Below are positions 35,991 through 43,280 of a stretch of DNA of 64,000 nt, one piece after another (within the stretch, counting starts at the first letter, position 1; the number at the start of each line of letters is the position of its first letter). The translations under genes were made by a program, and so were the position numbers. Origin of the DNA: Lewinella sp038528965 (GTDB lineage Bacteria; Bacteroidota; Bacteroidia; Chitinophagales; Saprospiraceae); the NCBI GenBank assembly GCA_038528965.1, contig JBCBEC010000003.1, positions 62,001 through 126,000 on the forward strand, written 5' to 3'. Under the pieces are notes generated by a model. The model did not search any database. It was given only the letters and a program-made list of their open reading frames with translations, and was not told the origin of the DNA.

Positions 35991-37646
35991 CTAATTCCCC
36001 TCCGGCCTATTCAGTTGCAGGTTTCGATTCGTCTGCTTAATCCTAGGTGAAGCAAGATTGACACGCTCCTGAAGCTTAAGACTATCAGGTAAGAAACGGG
36101 TAATAGCACGTAAAGTGTTAAGTGCTGCTACACTGCTGGGATCAACGCTAAGTAGCGTATTTGCCGCATACTCCGCCTGCTTAAAGTCCCCAATATGCTG
36201 CGCACTTTGCGCTTTGATGCGCCAGGCAGCTGTATCACTCGGATTTTCCTCAATCCGCTTTTCAGCATCCTCCAGCTTCTGCTTCTCCATACGGTAATGC
36301 TGGTAGTAGTCTTCACGAATGCGTTTCGCTTCTGAGGTATTACTGTTGGGCATATCCTCCAACTTATTCAAGTCCTGGTCTGCCTGGTAGAGATCGTTAT
36401 TTCGAATGCTGGCAGCGGCTCTGGCCGTCAAAGCAGTTTCGTTGTCTGGTTCGTATTCTAAAGCCGTTGTCAAGTCTTTACTCGCTTCCATTGTCTGCCC
36501 ATTTCTGAGCTCCAGCAAGCCCTTGTACAGCGCGGCCCGCGCTTTCATCGGATCAGCTGACTTTTTGGTCATTAGGATTTCCTCGTAAATCTTGATGGCT
36601 TTCTCATCCTCACCGGTCTGGATGTAGCTATCCGCTTGTATTGCACCCCAAGCAGGATTGGCGCCAACACCTCCTCGTTCGGTAATAACAGTATCCAGCA
36701 AGGTGGCTGCTAGTTCATAGTTTTGCGTCTCGTGGGCTACCAAACCAAAGATGAGTCGCAAGGTCATTTCCACTTCTTCCGTCAGCTCAGCGCTAGTAGC
36801 AATACTGGATAGACTACTTACCGTGTCCACCACCGAACTACTGGCAAACTCAAGATTCGTCAAGTTAAAGGTCTCACTTTCTACAAAACGAAACTTAGTA
36901 GTGGTGTAATAACCATCAGTATCCGCCGCTTCTTCGGTTGTACCCCAAATAATTAGCTGTGCATCACAAGGTCGTGCCAATTTCGCCGCTTGCCGATTAG
37001 TGACTGGATAGTCGTTAGAACTGGTTTCAATATTTTGGGTGAATACATTGCCGTATACACCATACTTTTCCATGCTTTCCGCTAGACGAATACGAATTGA
37101 ACGGTCAATCCCAGAGGGCTTATCATCAAGTGCTAAGAAAGGCAGAATCAACACATTAAATTGAGATTCCTCTTCGTATTCTGGACACTGTCCTGCCTCC
37201 ACTTCCCCAGCGTGCACTGCTACTTCAGTATCATCCGTCTCGGTGGAACCATCAAAGAGGCTACGTAGCATTAAGAACGACACACCGGCCAAGACCAATG
37301 CTACAATCACACCAATTGTCAGCCAAGGCGTCTTACCGCCGGCTGTGGTTTCCTTACTGACTTCCTTTTTGGGAGCACGACCTTCTTCAATACCGGCCAG
37401 AGCCGCCAGCAGGCCATCAGTAATTTGGTTAATGGTGAGGCGAGCATTGTCAAAGCCCACTACCCCCCGTTCTCGTTGGAGGCGCACACGTTTGTATTGT
37501 GCCAGCAGATTACTGACAGTATTGCGCCAACTACGCTGTGGCTCTTCGGCGGTAGCCAAAAACTCCAGCAGCATACTGGCAGCCTCTTCATTTTTCGCCT
37601 CGGTAATCAATCTTCTGACCTCGGTCAGCTTCGCTTGCGGGTCCAT
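35991..37646 (-). CDS. EAD11-like / membrane / TolB-like / TPR protein
   Basis: A 551-residue protein. Residues 1-88 match the pattern of effector-associated domain 11: 'LTEVRRLITEAKNEEAASMLLEFL', then 'LLAQYKRVRLQRERGVVGFDNARLTINQITDGLLAAL'. A membrane helix spans about 108-130. Residues about 163-290 look like the TolB/FlgO-type segment seen before TPRs in cyclase-like proteins (FNVLILPFLALDD ... RIRLAESMEKYG). TPR-type helices fill about 290-530. The EAD would be cytoplasmic and the TPRs periplasmic. EADs recruit partners in NTP-dependent conflict systems. No effector gene lies next door, so its partner must be elsewhere. Confidence 0.75.
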   Translation of the reverse strand: MDPQAKLTEVRRLITEAKNEEAASMLLEFLATAEEPQRSWRNTVSNLLAQYKRVRLQRERGVVGFDNARLTINQITDGLLAALAGIEEGRAPKKEVSKETTAGGKTPWLTIGVIVALVLAGVSFLMLRSLFDGSTETDDTEVAVHAGEVEAGQCPEYEEESQFNVLILPFLALDDKPSGIDRSIRIRLAESMEKYGVYGNVFTQNIETSSNDYPVTNRQAAKLARPCDAQLIIWGTTEEAADTDGYYTTTKFRFVESETFNLTNLEFASSSVVDTVSSLSSIATSAELTEEVEMTLRLIFGLVAHETQNYELAATLLDTVITERGGVGANPAWGAIQADSYIQTGEDEKAIKIYEEILMTKKSADPMKARAALYKGLLELRNGQTMEASKDLTTALEYEPDNETALTARAAASIRNNDLYQADQDLNKLEDMPNSNTSEAKRIREDYYQHYRMEKQKLEDAEKRIEENPSDTAAWRIKAQSAQHIGDFKQAEYAANTLLSVDPSSVAALNTLRAITRFLPDSLKLQERVNLASPRIKQTNRNLQLNRPEGN

Positions 37647-37907
37647 TGTTGTTGGATTAATAAGCTTGGTATTATCTGTTTAGGGCACGGAGTTGCCGGC
37701 GTCTTTGCCAGCTTGTTTTCTATCGCGAAATCTAATTGTTCCTGTAATCCTCTAGTTATACTATTCAGTTTGCAGCAACAAGATACTTAAAGAACGCAAT
37801 TTCGACCATCGTGGTCCTTAAGGTCACGTTAAATCAGGGGGCCAAATCGTTATCTTTTGTTAGCAAATAGTAGGATTCCTATCTTGCGCACCTAAATGCC
37901 GTTCGCT

Positions 37908-39101
37908 ATGCGCAAAATCACCGCCGACTACATCTATACCATTTCGGGAGAAGTTCTGCAAAACCAAGTAGTTATCTGTGATGATCACGGAAAAATAATG
38001 GCCATTGAAGCCATAGATCAGCACGATACTGCCAGTTTGGAACACCACGAAGGCGTACTCATTCCAGGCTTCATTAATACACATTGCCATCTGGAACTTT
38101 CCCACATGAAGGGAAAAGTCGCGACTGGGACTAAACTCATTCCCTTCATTACTAATGTGGTCCAATTTCGAGATGCTAGCGAAGCGGAAATCATGGACGC
38201 TATCGCCCGTGCGGATCAAGAAATGTATGATGGTGGTATTGTAGCGGTCGGAGATATCTCTAATAAGCTTGATACAGCTGCTCAGAAAGAGAAAAGTGCT
38301 ATTCGCTATTACACTTTCGTGGAAATGTTCGATTTCTTACAAGAAGCTAGTGCTGAGCAGTGTGTAGCAGATAACTTGCCGGTATATAATGGTCAGGCAC
38401 AAAGTGATGGCAATCGGCGCAGTGCTGTACCCCACGCTCCCTATTCCGTTTCTCAAACTTTATTCAAAGAAATTAACAAGCTCAACGGTGGAGCAGGAAC
38501 CGTAAGCATCCACAATCAGGAAACACCACCGGAAAACCAGCTCTTTCTAGAAAAACAGGGCGCCTTTCTGGATTTCTACGGTGGTTTCAATATCCCTTTG
38601 GATGACTTTAAAGCTACTGGTGAAACAGCTATTCATTACGCCCTGGAGCATATGGACCCAAGGTGCCGGAACTTGTTCGTACATAATACCCTTACTACTC
38701 CAGCGGATATTACTGCTGCTCACAGCTGGGGTAAAAACGGCATCTACTGGGCCACTTGCGCTAACGCCAACCTGTACATCGAAAACAGACTTCCGAACTA
38801 CCAATACTTCCTGGATACCGATGCAAAAATGACCGTTGGCACGGATAGTCTCACCTCCAACTGGCAGCTCTCGGTCCTCGAAGAACTCAAGACTATTAGT
38901 AAGTACCAAAGCTACGTACCATTCGCAACGCTGTTGAAGTGGGCCACCCTCAATGGCGCGGAAGCCCTGCAGTTTGATGATGAACTGGGCAGTATCGAAG
39001 TAGGGAAAAAACCAGGTCTACTGCTGCTTACGCGCTTAGATGGAGAACAGCCGGATAACTTCTGTATTGGGGCCGCTACGCAGGTTAATCGGCTTCTATA
39101 A
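37908..39101 (+). CDS. Amidohydrolase superfamily deaminase-like enzyme
   Basis: A 397-residue metal-dependent hydrolase of the cytosine-deaminase/TRZ-ATZ group. 'GVLIPGFINTHCHLELSHM' carries the HxH metal motif. Later 'SIHNQE' and 'LFVHNTLTTPADI' give further ligand His, and 'MTVGTDSLTSN' the catalytic Asp; the C-terminus 'LGSIEVGKKPGLLLL' is the family's closing strand. I prefer ATG 37908 (MRKITADYIY) over ATG 37896. Related Bacteroidota enzymes include aminofutalosine-type deaminases, but no menaquinone genes are nearby, so the substrate is left open. Confidence 0.88.
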   Translation: MRKITADYIYTISGEVLQNQVVICDDHGKIMAIEAIDQHDTASLEHHEGVLIPGFINTHCHLELSHMKGKVATGTKLIPFITNVVQFRDASEAEIMDAIARADQEMYDGGIVAVGDISNKLDTAAQKEKSAIRYYTFVEMFDFLQEASAEQCVADNLPVYNGQAQSDGNRRSAVPHAPYSVSQTLFKEINKLNGGAGTVSIHNQETPPENQLFLEKQGAFLDFYGGFNIPLDDFKATGETAIHYALEHMDPRCRNLFVHNTLTTPADITAAHSWGKNGIYWATCANANLYIENRLPNYQYFLDTDAKMTVGTDSLTSNWQLSVLEELKTISKYQSYVPFATLLKWATLNGAEALQFDDELGSIEVGKKPGLLLLTRLDGEQPDNFCIGAATQVNRLL

Positions 39102-39133
39102 GCTACATTCGAACTTGCTACGCAAACCACGAA

Positions 39134-39367
39134 GGGGAATTAGAATTAGGATAAGAATTAGAATGAAAGTGAGGATTTAAAAACAGGGATTACAGGCCGC
39201 TGATTAGGCATTTAAGCACTTTAGTAAACGTAAAAGCTTAAAGGAAAGTACTTGAGAGAACATCAATTTAAACTTTCAATTTCACTTGTACTGTCACCCC
39301 ACCAGGCAAAGCTTCACCGTAATCGCAGGATACCAATTCTTATTCTAACTCTGATTCTAATTACCCC
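39134..39367. repeat. Inverted AT-rich arms between convergent genes
   Basis: The arm at 39134-39164 (ggggaattagaattagg...) and the reverse complement of 39335-39367 share ggggnaattagaat and a degenerate run of 'aattagaat/ataagaatt' words. The arms are about 170 bases apart in the space between the amidohydrolase and amine oxidase stops. The RNA from either strand could fold into a long imperfect hairpin. No gene is present in 39102-39375. Confidence 0.6.
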
Positions 39368-39375
39368 GCACCCCG

Positions 39376-40584
39376 CTACCCCGCCTGTAACATCCGCTTT
39401 ACCACCTGAAAAGCAGACTCCCCGGCCCCGTGCACGGTGGACGTATTTCCATCTTCATTCATCGCCTCCCCCGCGAAATAGACTTTTTGTTCCAGCGGTT
39501 CCAATAGTGTGGAAATTGTGTCTAAGTAACCGCTACTATGAAAGGAGTAAGATCCTTGGATGAAAGGTTCTGCTGACCAGTTTTGTACAACGTGGCGTTG
39601 GTAGTACCGACTCGCCTTTCCATCAAAAATGGTATCGAGTTCATCCATGTAGGAGTTGATGATGGCCTCATCACTACCCAGGCTGGTGTAGGGTGTAGCA
39701 GTTTCCCCGGCCGTAAAAAGGCCTAAGACCGGCTGCTCAGCATCTTTGCGGAAAGCAGCATCATAGATCGTTTTATCATTGCTGGCCAGGATATCGGATA
39801 ATCCCCCAACGTAGACCATATCAGGGTAGAATTGCTCCTCAAAAGCCACGAAAATCTTAATACCATCCGGAAATTCAACGGAGTTAATGGCATCCGTTTT
39901 GGTGGTCGGCATACCAGGAATAAAAGTAATCGCCTCCTGTTGAAGTATGCTTAAAGGGACGGTAACAATGACTTTGTCGGCCGTATAGGTATCACCATTG
40001 ACTGTGCGTACACTTACCCGTGGCCCCGTGTAGTCGATCTCCGCTACTGGATTATTGTATTGGATCCGGTCTGCGAAACCAGGCACCATATAATCTCGGA
40101 AGAAACTGTACCAGGTAGTACTTTTAAACTTGTACTCACTATAAAAATGAGAATAGATATTGCGCCGCTTGAGCTTGTCATCTTTCCAAAGATAGATTTC
40201 CTCTGGCTGGTAAGTGATGAGGTCAATATTAGCGTCTACCTGCGGATCATTCAACAAGCGCGCTAAGATTCCCGGATCGGTATGTATCCACTCCGCCCCC
40301 AGGTCAATTGGAAAATCAGCGAAGCCTTCAATTTGCTTTACGCGACCACCAAAATCACCGGATGCTTCCAAGATTTGAAAATCAATACCGTACTGCTTCA
40401 GCAGGTGTCCGGCGGTCAAGCCTGCTGAGCCGGCTCCAATGATGAGGACATCTCCAGAAAAATTGACATCGAAATCCCCTAAGGTGGTCAAGTATTCCTT
40501 GGAACAGCTGCTTAATAAACTTCCAAAAAATGCGGCTCCTAAGCCTAGAACACTGCTTTGACGAAGAAATTCTTTCCTATTCAT
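39376..40584 (-). CDS. Flavin amine oxidase family protein
   Basis: A 402-residue FAD-dependent oxidase. The N-terminus MNRKEFLRQSSVLGLGAAFF...SSC looks like a Tat-type and lipoprotein signal together, so the protein is probably exported folded and lipid-anchored. FAD is bound by 'VLIIGAGSAGLTAGHLL' (about residues 46-62). 'GGRV' and 'DLGAEWIH' follow, and the C-terminal 'VYFAGEAMNEDGNTSTVHGAGES' motif closes the FAD site of the monoamine oxidase family. It is preceded by a small outer-membrane protein gene 21 bases away. Confidence 0.9.
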   Translation of the reverse strand: MNRKEFLRQSSVLGLGAAFFGSLLSSCSKEYLTTLGDFDVNFSGDVLIIGAGSAGLTAGHLLKQYGIDFQILEASGDFGGRVKQIEGFADFPIDLGAEWIHTDPGILARLLNDPQVDANIDLITYQPEEIYLWKDDKLKRRNIYSHFYSEYKFKSTTWYSFFRDYMVPGFADRIQYNNPVAEIDYTGPRVSVRTVNGDTYTADKVIVTVPLSILQQEAITFIPGMPTTKTDAINSVEFPDGIKIFVAFEEQFYPDMVYVGGLSDILASNDKTIYDAAFRKDAEQPVLGLFTAGETATPYTSLGSDEAIINSYMDELDTIFDGKASRYYQRHVVQNWSAEPFIQGSYSFHSSGYLDTISTLLEPLEQKVYFAGEAMNEDGNTSTVHGAGESAFQVVKRMLQAG

Positions 40585-40605
40585 GTTATTGATTTTCAGG
40601 GTCTA

Positions 40606-41154
40606 TTAATTCAATTGATAAAAAACACCCAGTTCGGTATTGAGCAGCGCGCTGCCCTTAGCATTTCTACCCAACTGCTGCCCCACACTTAACTGCGCGT
40701 ACATGCCCCAATGGGTGCCCAACCAGCGTCCATAACCATAAGTGAGGTGCGGAAATAAATAGCTGTATTCCACCCGATCGCGCGCGCCCACTTCACCACT
40801 ACCAAGGTTTACACTTAACCCAACTTGTTCAAACTGCAGACCATAGCCGAGCCCCAGTCCTAAACGATGATAGCGCAAACGTTCCTTCTTTTGCTTGTTC
40901 CATTGGCGGTTCATAGCAACCATAGTCAGTAGGCTGTAATGGTTCCCAGGATTTGTAAATATTGCGACCTGAGGGCGTAGAACATAACCCTTGGAAAAGC
41001 TTCCAATTGGAACATCCAGGCTAATACTTCCACCAGGCTGTACGCCAAAGGATGCGAAATAGCCCGTGGCTATGCGAAGTCCTTCAGATTGTGACTGTGC
41101 ATTCAGACCGTAACAAGTCAAAAGCAACAATAAAAGGGATACGAGATTCTTCAT
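40606..41154 (-). CDS. Small outer-membrane-like protein
   Basis: A 182-residue protein with a clean signal peptide (MKNLVSLLLLLLTCYGLNAQ). The rest shows alternating strands rich in Gly and aromatics (RLGLGLGYGLQFEQVGLSVNLG, YLFPHLTYGYGRWLG) and ends VFYQLN, with a final aromatic position as in beta barrels. Likely an eight-strand outer-membrane barrel. Upstream and probably co-transcribed with the amine oxidase. Confidence 0.75.
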   Translation of the reverse strand: MKNLVSLLLLLLTCYGLNAQSQSEGLRIATGYFASFGVQPGGSISLDVPIGSFSKGYVLRPQVAIFTNPGNHYSLLTMVAMNRQWNKQKKERLRYHRLGLGLGYGLQFEQVGLSVNLGSGEVGARDRVEYSYLFPHLTYGYGRWLGTHWGMYAQLSVGQQLGRNAKGSALLNTELGVFYQLN

Positions 41155-41171
41155 AAATCATGCTTATGCCA

Positions 41172-41179
41172 CAAATGTA
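41172..41179 (-). promoter_or_regulatory. Putative -7 promoter element
   Basis: Minus strand reads TACATTTG, an exact TAnnTTTG match, 18-25 bases upstream of the ATG at 41154. The upstream -33 TTTG is not recognisable. Confidence 0.4.
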
Positions 41180-41235
41180 TAGGCTAGAATAAAAGCTCAC
41201 CCGGAAAGCCAACGAAGAGCTATTTCCACCGCTTG

Positions 41236-41274
41236 AGCGGTCAAATGACTCCGATAAACGGATTGCTGACCGCT
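41236..41274 (+). other. Inverted repeat upstream of LytS-type kinase gene
   Basis: AGCGGTCA (41236-41243) and TGACCGCT (41267-41274) form a perfect 8-bp inverted repeat with a 23-base loop, in the divergent region about 90 bases before the kinase start. It could be an operator or leader hairpin; nothing else supports a function. Confidence 0.35.
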
Positions 41275-41365
41275 TATGGGCCATTATTGTCCACTAGTGC
41301 TGCTTCTTTGCCTTTTGGTGGATGCGGATACGCGGATAGTATCCTACGGTGTATTTTTGATTCCT

Positions 41366-42394
41366 ATGAGTAGCATTACCGCAACACGACGGGACATCAT
41401 TTCCCAAATTGGCTTTTGGATTTTACTCTTCCTGGTCTTCTGGTTGGATAACCTCTGGTATGATGACTCCTACTTCCTTTCTATAGTGGATGCGTTTACG
41501 CTCGTCTCTTGGATTGCTATTGGAGCCTACTTCAACCAATTGGCACTTCTACCCTGGTTATTTTATCCCCGCAAATACTTTTTCTACGGCATCAGTATTA
41601 CGTTGCTCATCACTATTTGCCCGGGCATAGATTACATTCTTACTTGCTGGTACTACCCTGGTTATGAAGAGGAGGTTTCTGGCTTGTACTACATCTTATC
41701 TTCTATGCCCTATTACCTACTCATCATTGCGCTCAGCACGTATTACCATAATGCCCAACGAAAATTACAAGACAAACAGATTCAAACGGAAATCCTAAAA
41801 GAAAAGCTAGAAGCTGAGCTGAACTTCCTTAAGGCCCAAGTCAATCCGCACTTTCTATTCAACACCCTCAATAATATTTATGCCTTCGCCTTCATGGGGC
41901 ACGCTGATACCGCGCCAATGATCGCCAAGCTAGCGGATATTTTGCGATACATGATCTATGATTGTACCGCTCCTCTGGTCCCCCTGGAGAAAGAGATTAG
42001 CAATCTTCAAAATCTCGTTGATCTGTATCAGATGAAGAATAGTAAGCAAAAGAATTTACGGCTAACGCTAGAAGGAATTCGCTCTAATATTATGATCGCC
42101 CCACTACTGTTGATCAATTTGCTGGAGAATGCCTTCAAACACGGAGATGCCCTTTCTAATGCTGACGGCTTTGTCCACGCCAAAGCTGAATTGAGCGTTA
42201 ACAACTATCTACTGTTCAAAATTGATAACTCCTTCCACCCTTCCAAAGGTGGTCAAGAACAACTAAGCGGCGTAGGATTGGAAAACCTGAACCGCCAATT
42301 GGAACTTTTATACCCAAACCAGCATCAATTTCGTACCGAAACCAGCGGGAATACGTATACTGTGGAATTGCAGCTCGAGCTGACCAAACGCTAA
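41366..42394 (+). CDS. LytS-type sensor histidine kinase
   Basis: A 342-residue membrane sensor kinase (ATG 41366; an upstream in-frame ATG at 41276 would add 30 residues of doubtful character). Four membrane helices lie in about residues 11-130, then a coiled linker. The His_kinase domain carries the phospho-acceptor motif 'AQVNPHFLFNTLNN' with His162. A HATPase segment follows with 'IAPLLLINLLENAFKHG' (N box) and 'SGVGLENLNRQLELLY' (G box). It starts a two-gene unit with the LytTR regulator after a four-base gap. Confidence 0.92.
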   Translation: MSSITATRRDIISQIGFWILLFLVFWLDNLWYDDSYFLSIVDAFTLVSWIAIGAYFNQLALLPWLFYPRKYFFYGISITLLITICPGIDYILTCWYYPGYEEEVSGLYYILSSMPYYLLIIALSTYYHNAQRKLQDKQIQTEILKEKLEAELNFLKAQVNPHFLFNTLNNIYAFAFMGHADTAPMIAKLADILRYMIYDCTAPLVPLEKEISNLQNLVDLYQMKNSKQKNLRLTLEGIRSNIMIAPLLLINLLENAFKHGDALSNADGFVHAKAELSVNNYLLFKIDNSFHPSKGGQEQLSGVGLENLNRQLELLYPNQHQFRTETSGNTYTVELQLELTKR

Positions 42395-42398
42395 ATGG

Positions 42399-43121
42399 AT
42401 GGAGTACCGTATTCTAATTGTTGACGACGAAGAACCCGCAAGATTACTACTTGAAAAGTACGTAGAGAAGATCCCCGACCTTAAGCTCATTGCTACGCTA
42501 CCCAGTGCCATCGAAGCCAATGCTATCCTAGCAAAAGAAAAGGTGGATATTCTCTTGTTGGACATCCGCATGGAATTACTCTCTGGCCTGGATCTCCTGC
42601 GCAGCCTGCCGGACCCACCCGCCACCATTCTGACTACAGCCTACTCTGAATACGCCCTGGAAAGCTACGAGCTTGATGTAGCCGATTACCTGGTTAAGCC
42701 CATCACTTTTGATCGCTTCTTTCGAGCCATTAATAAAGCCAAAGCGGTGTGTAATGTGTCAAAGGCTGACCCTAAGAATCCAGCAGCATCGCTTCAGCAA
42801 GACTTCATCTTCATCAAGAGTGATAATCGAGTAACTAAGGTAGCCCTTGAGGATGTCCTGTACTTAGAAAGCTATGGAGAATACGTAAAGGTGCATACAC
42901 GAAACAGGATGCTTCTTTCGTCCCAAACCATGACACACTTTACCGAAAACCTGCCCGTCCAACGGTTCTACCGCATCCACAGAACCTATCTCATCAATCT
43001 ACAGGAGGTGGAAGAGATGGAAGGCAACTTGGTTATCGTAGCTGGCCATCGGCTAGTCGTAAGTAAACGCCAGAAGGAAGGATTTCTGCAAGCTTTGCAG
43101 CAGCTAGGGCGGTTCTTCTAA
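42399..43121 (+). CDS. LytTR-family response regulator
   Basis: A 240-residue regulator. The receiver domain (1-120) has the acidic pair DD at 9-10, phospho-acceptor Asp55 in LLLDIRM, and 'TTAYSEYALESYELDVADYLVKPI' with the conserved Thr and Lys. The LytTR DNA-binding domain (about 138-238) shows 'VLYLESYGEYVKVHT' and 'FYRIHRTYLINL'. The loop after Asp55 is MELLSG instead of the usual MPxxSG, a small oddity. Its likely partner is the adjacent LytS kinase; targets are unknown. Confidence 0.93.
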   Translation: MEYRILIVDDEEPARLLLEKYVEKIPDLKLIATLPSAIEANAILAKEKVDILLLDIRMELLSGLDLLRSLPDPPATILTTAYSEYALESYELDVADYLVKPITFDRFFRAINKAKAVCNVSKADPKNPAASLQQDFIFIKSDNRVTKVALEDVLYLESYGEYVKVHTRNRMLLSSQTMTHFTENLPVQRFYRIHRTYLINLQEVEEMEGNLVIVAGHRLVVSKRQKEGFLQALQQLGRFF

Positions 43122-43127
43122 AATCGG

Positions 43128-43220
43128 AGATCGGAGACCTTAAAATCGGAGGTGGGAGATCCTAAATCGGAAGTGGGAGGTAGGAAATTAGAAATATGAG
43201 GTAAGAAATTAGAAATCAAA
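43128..43220. repeat. Degenerate purine-rich short repeats
   Basis: Three to four imperfect copies of 'aaatcgga(g/a)(g/a)t(g/c)ggag' are followed by 'gaaattagaaat' twice, in the gap after the LytTR gene. The same word type recurs at 60170-60237. Confidence 0.6.
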
Positions 43221-43221
43221 T

Positions 43222-43270
43222 GAAAGTAGAGAAAGGCTAAATAAGTGGACGTAAAGAAATCTCTACTTTC
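43222..43270. terminator. Hairpin between convergent genes
   Basis: GAAAGTAGAGA (43222-43232) pairs perfectly with TCTCTACTTTC (43260-43270) with a 27-base loop, just before the stop of the PEP-synthase-like gene. It could terminate both converging transcripts. Confidence 0.5.
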
Positions 43271-43280
43271 CCACCTTCAT

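Noticed and set aside
42308..42628. Minus-strand frame of 106 codons across the LytS/LytTR junction
   Set aside because: Antisense to two well-supported genes with no start signal or family.
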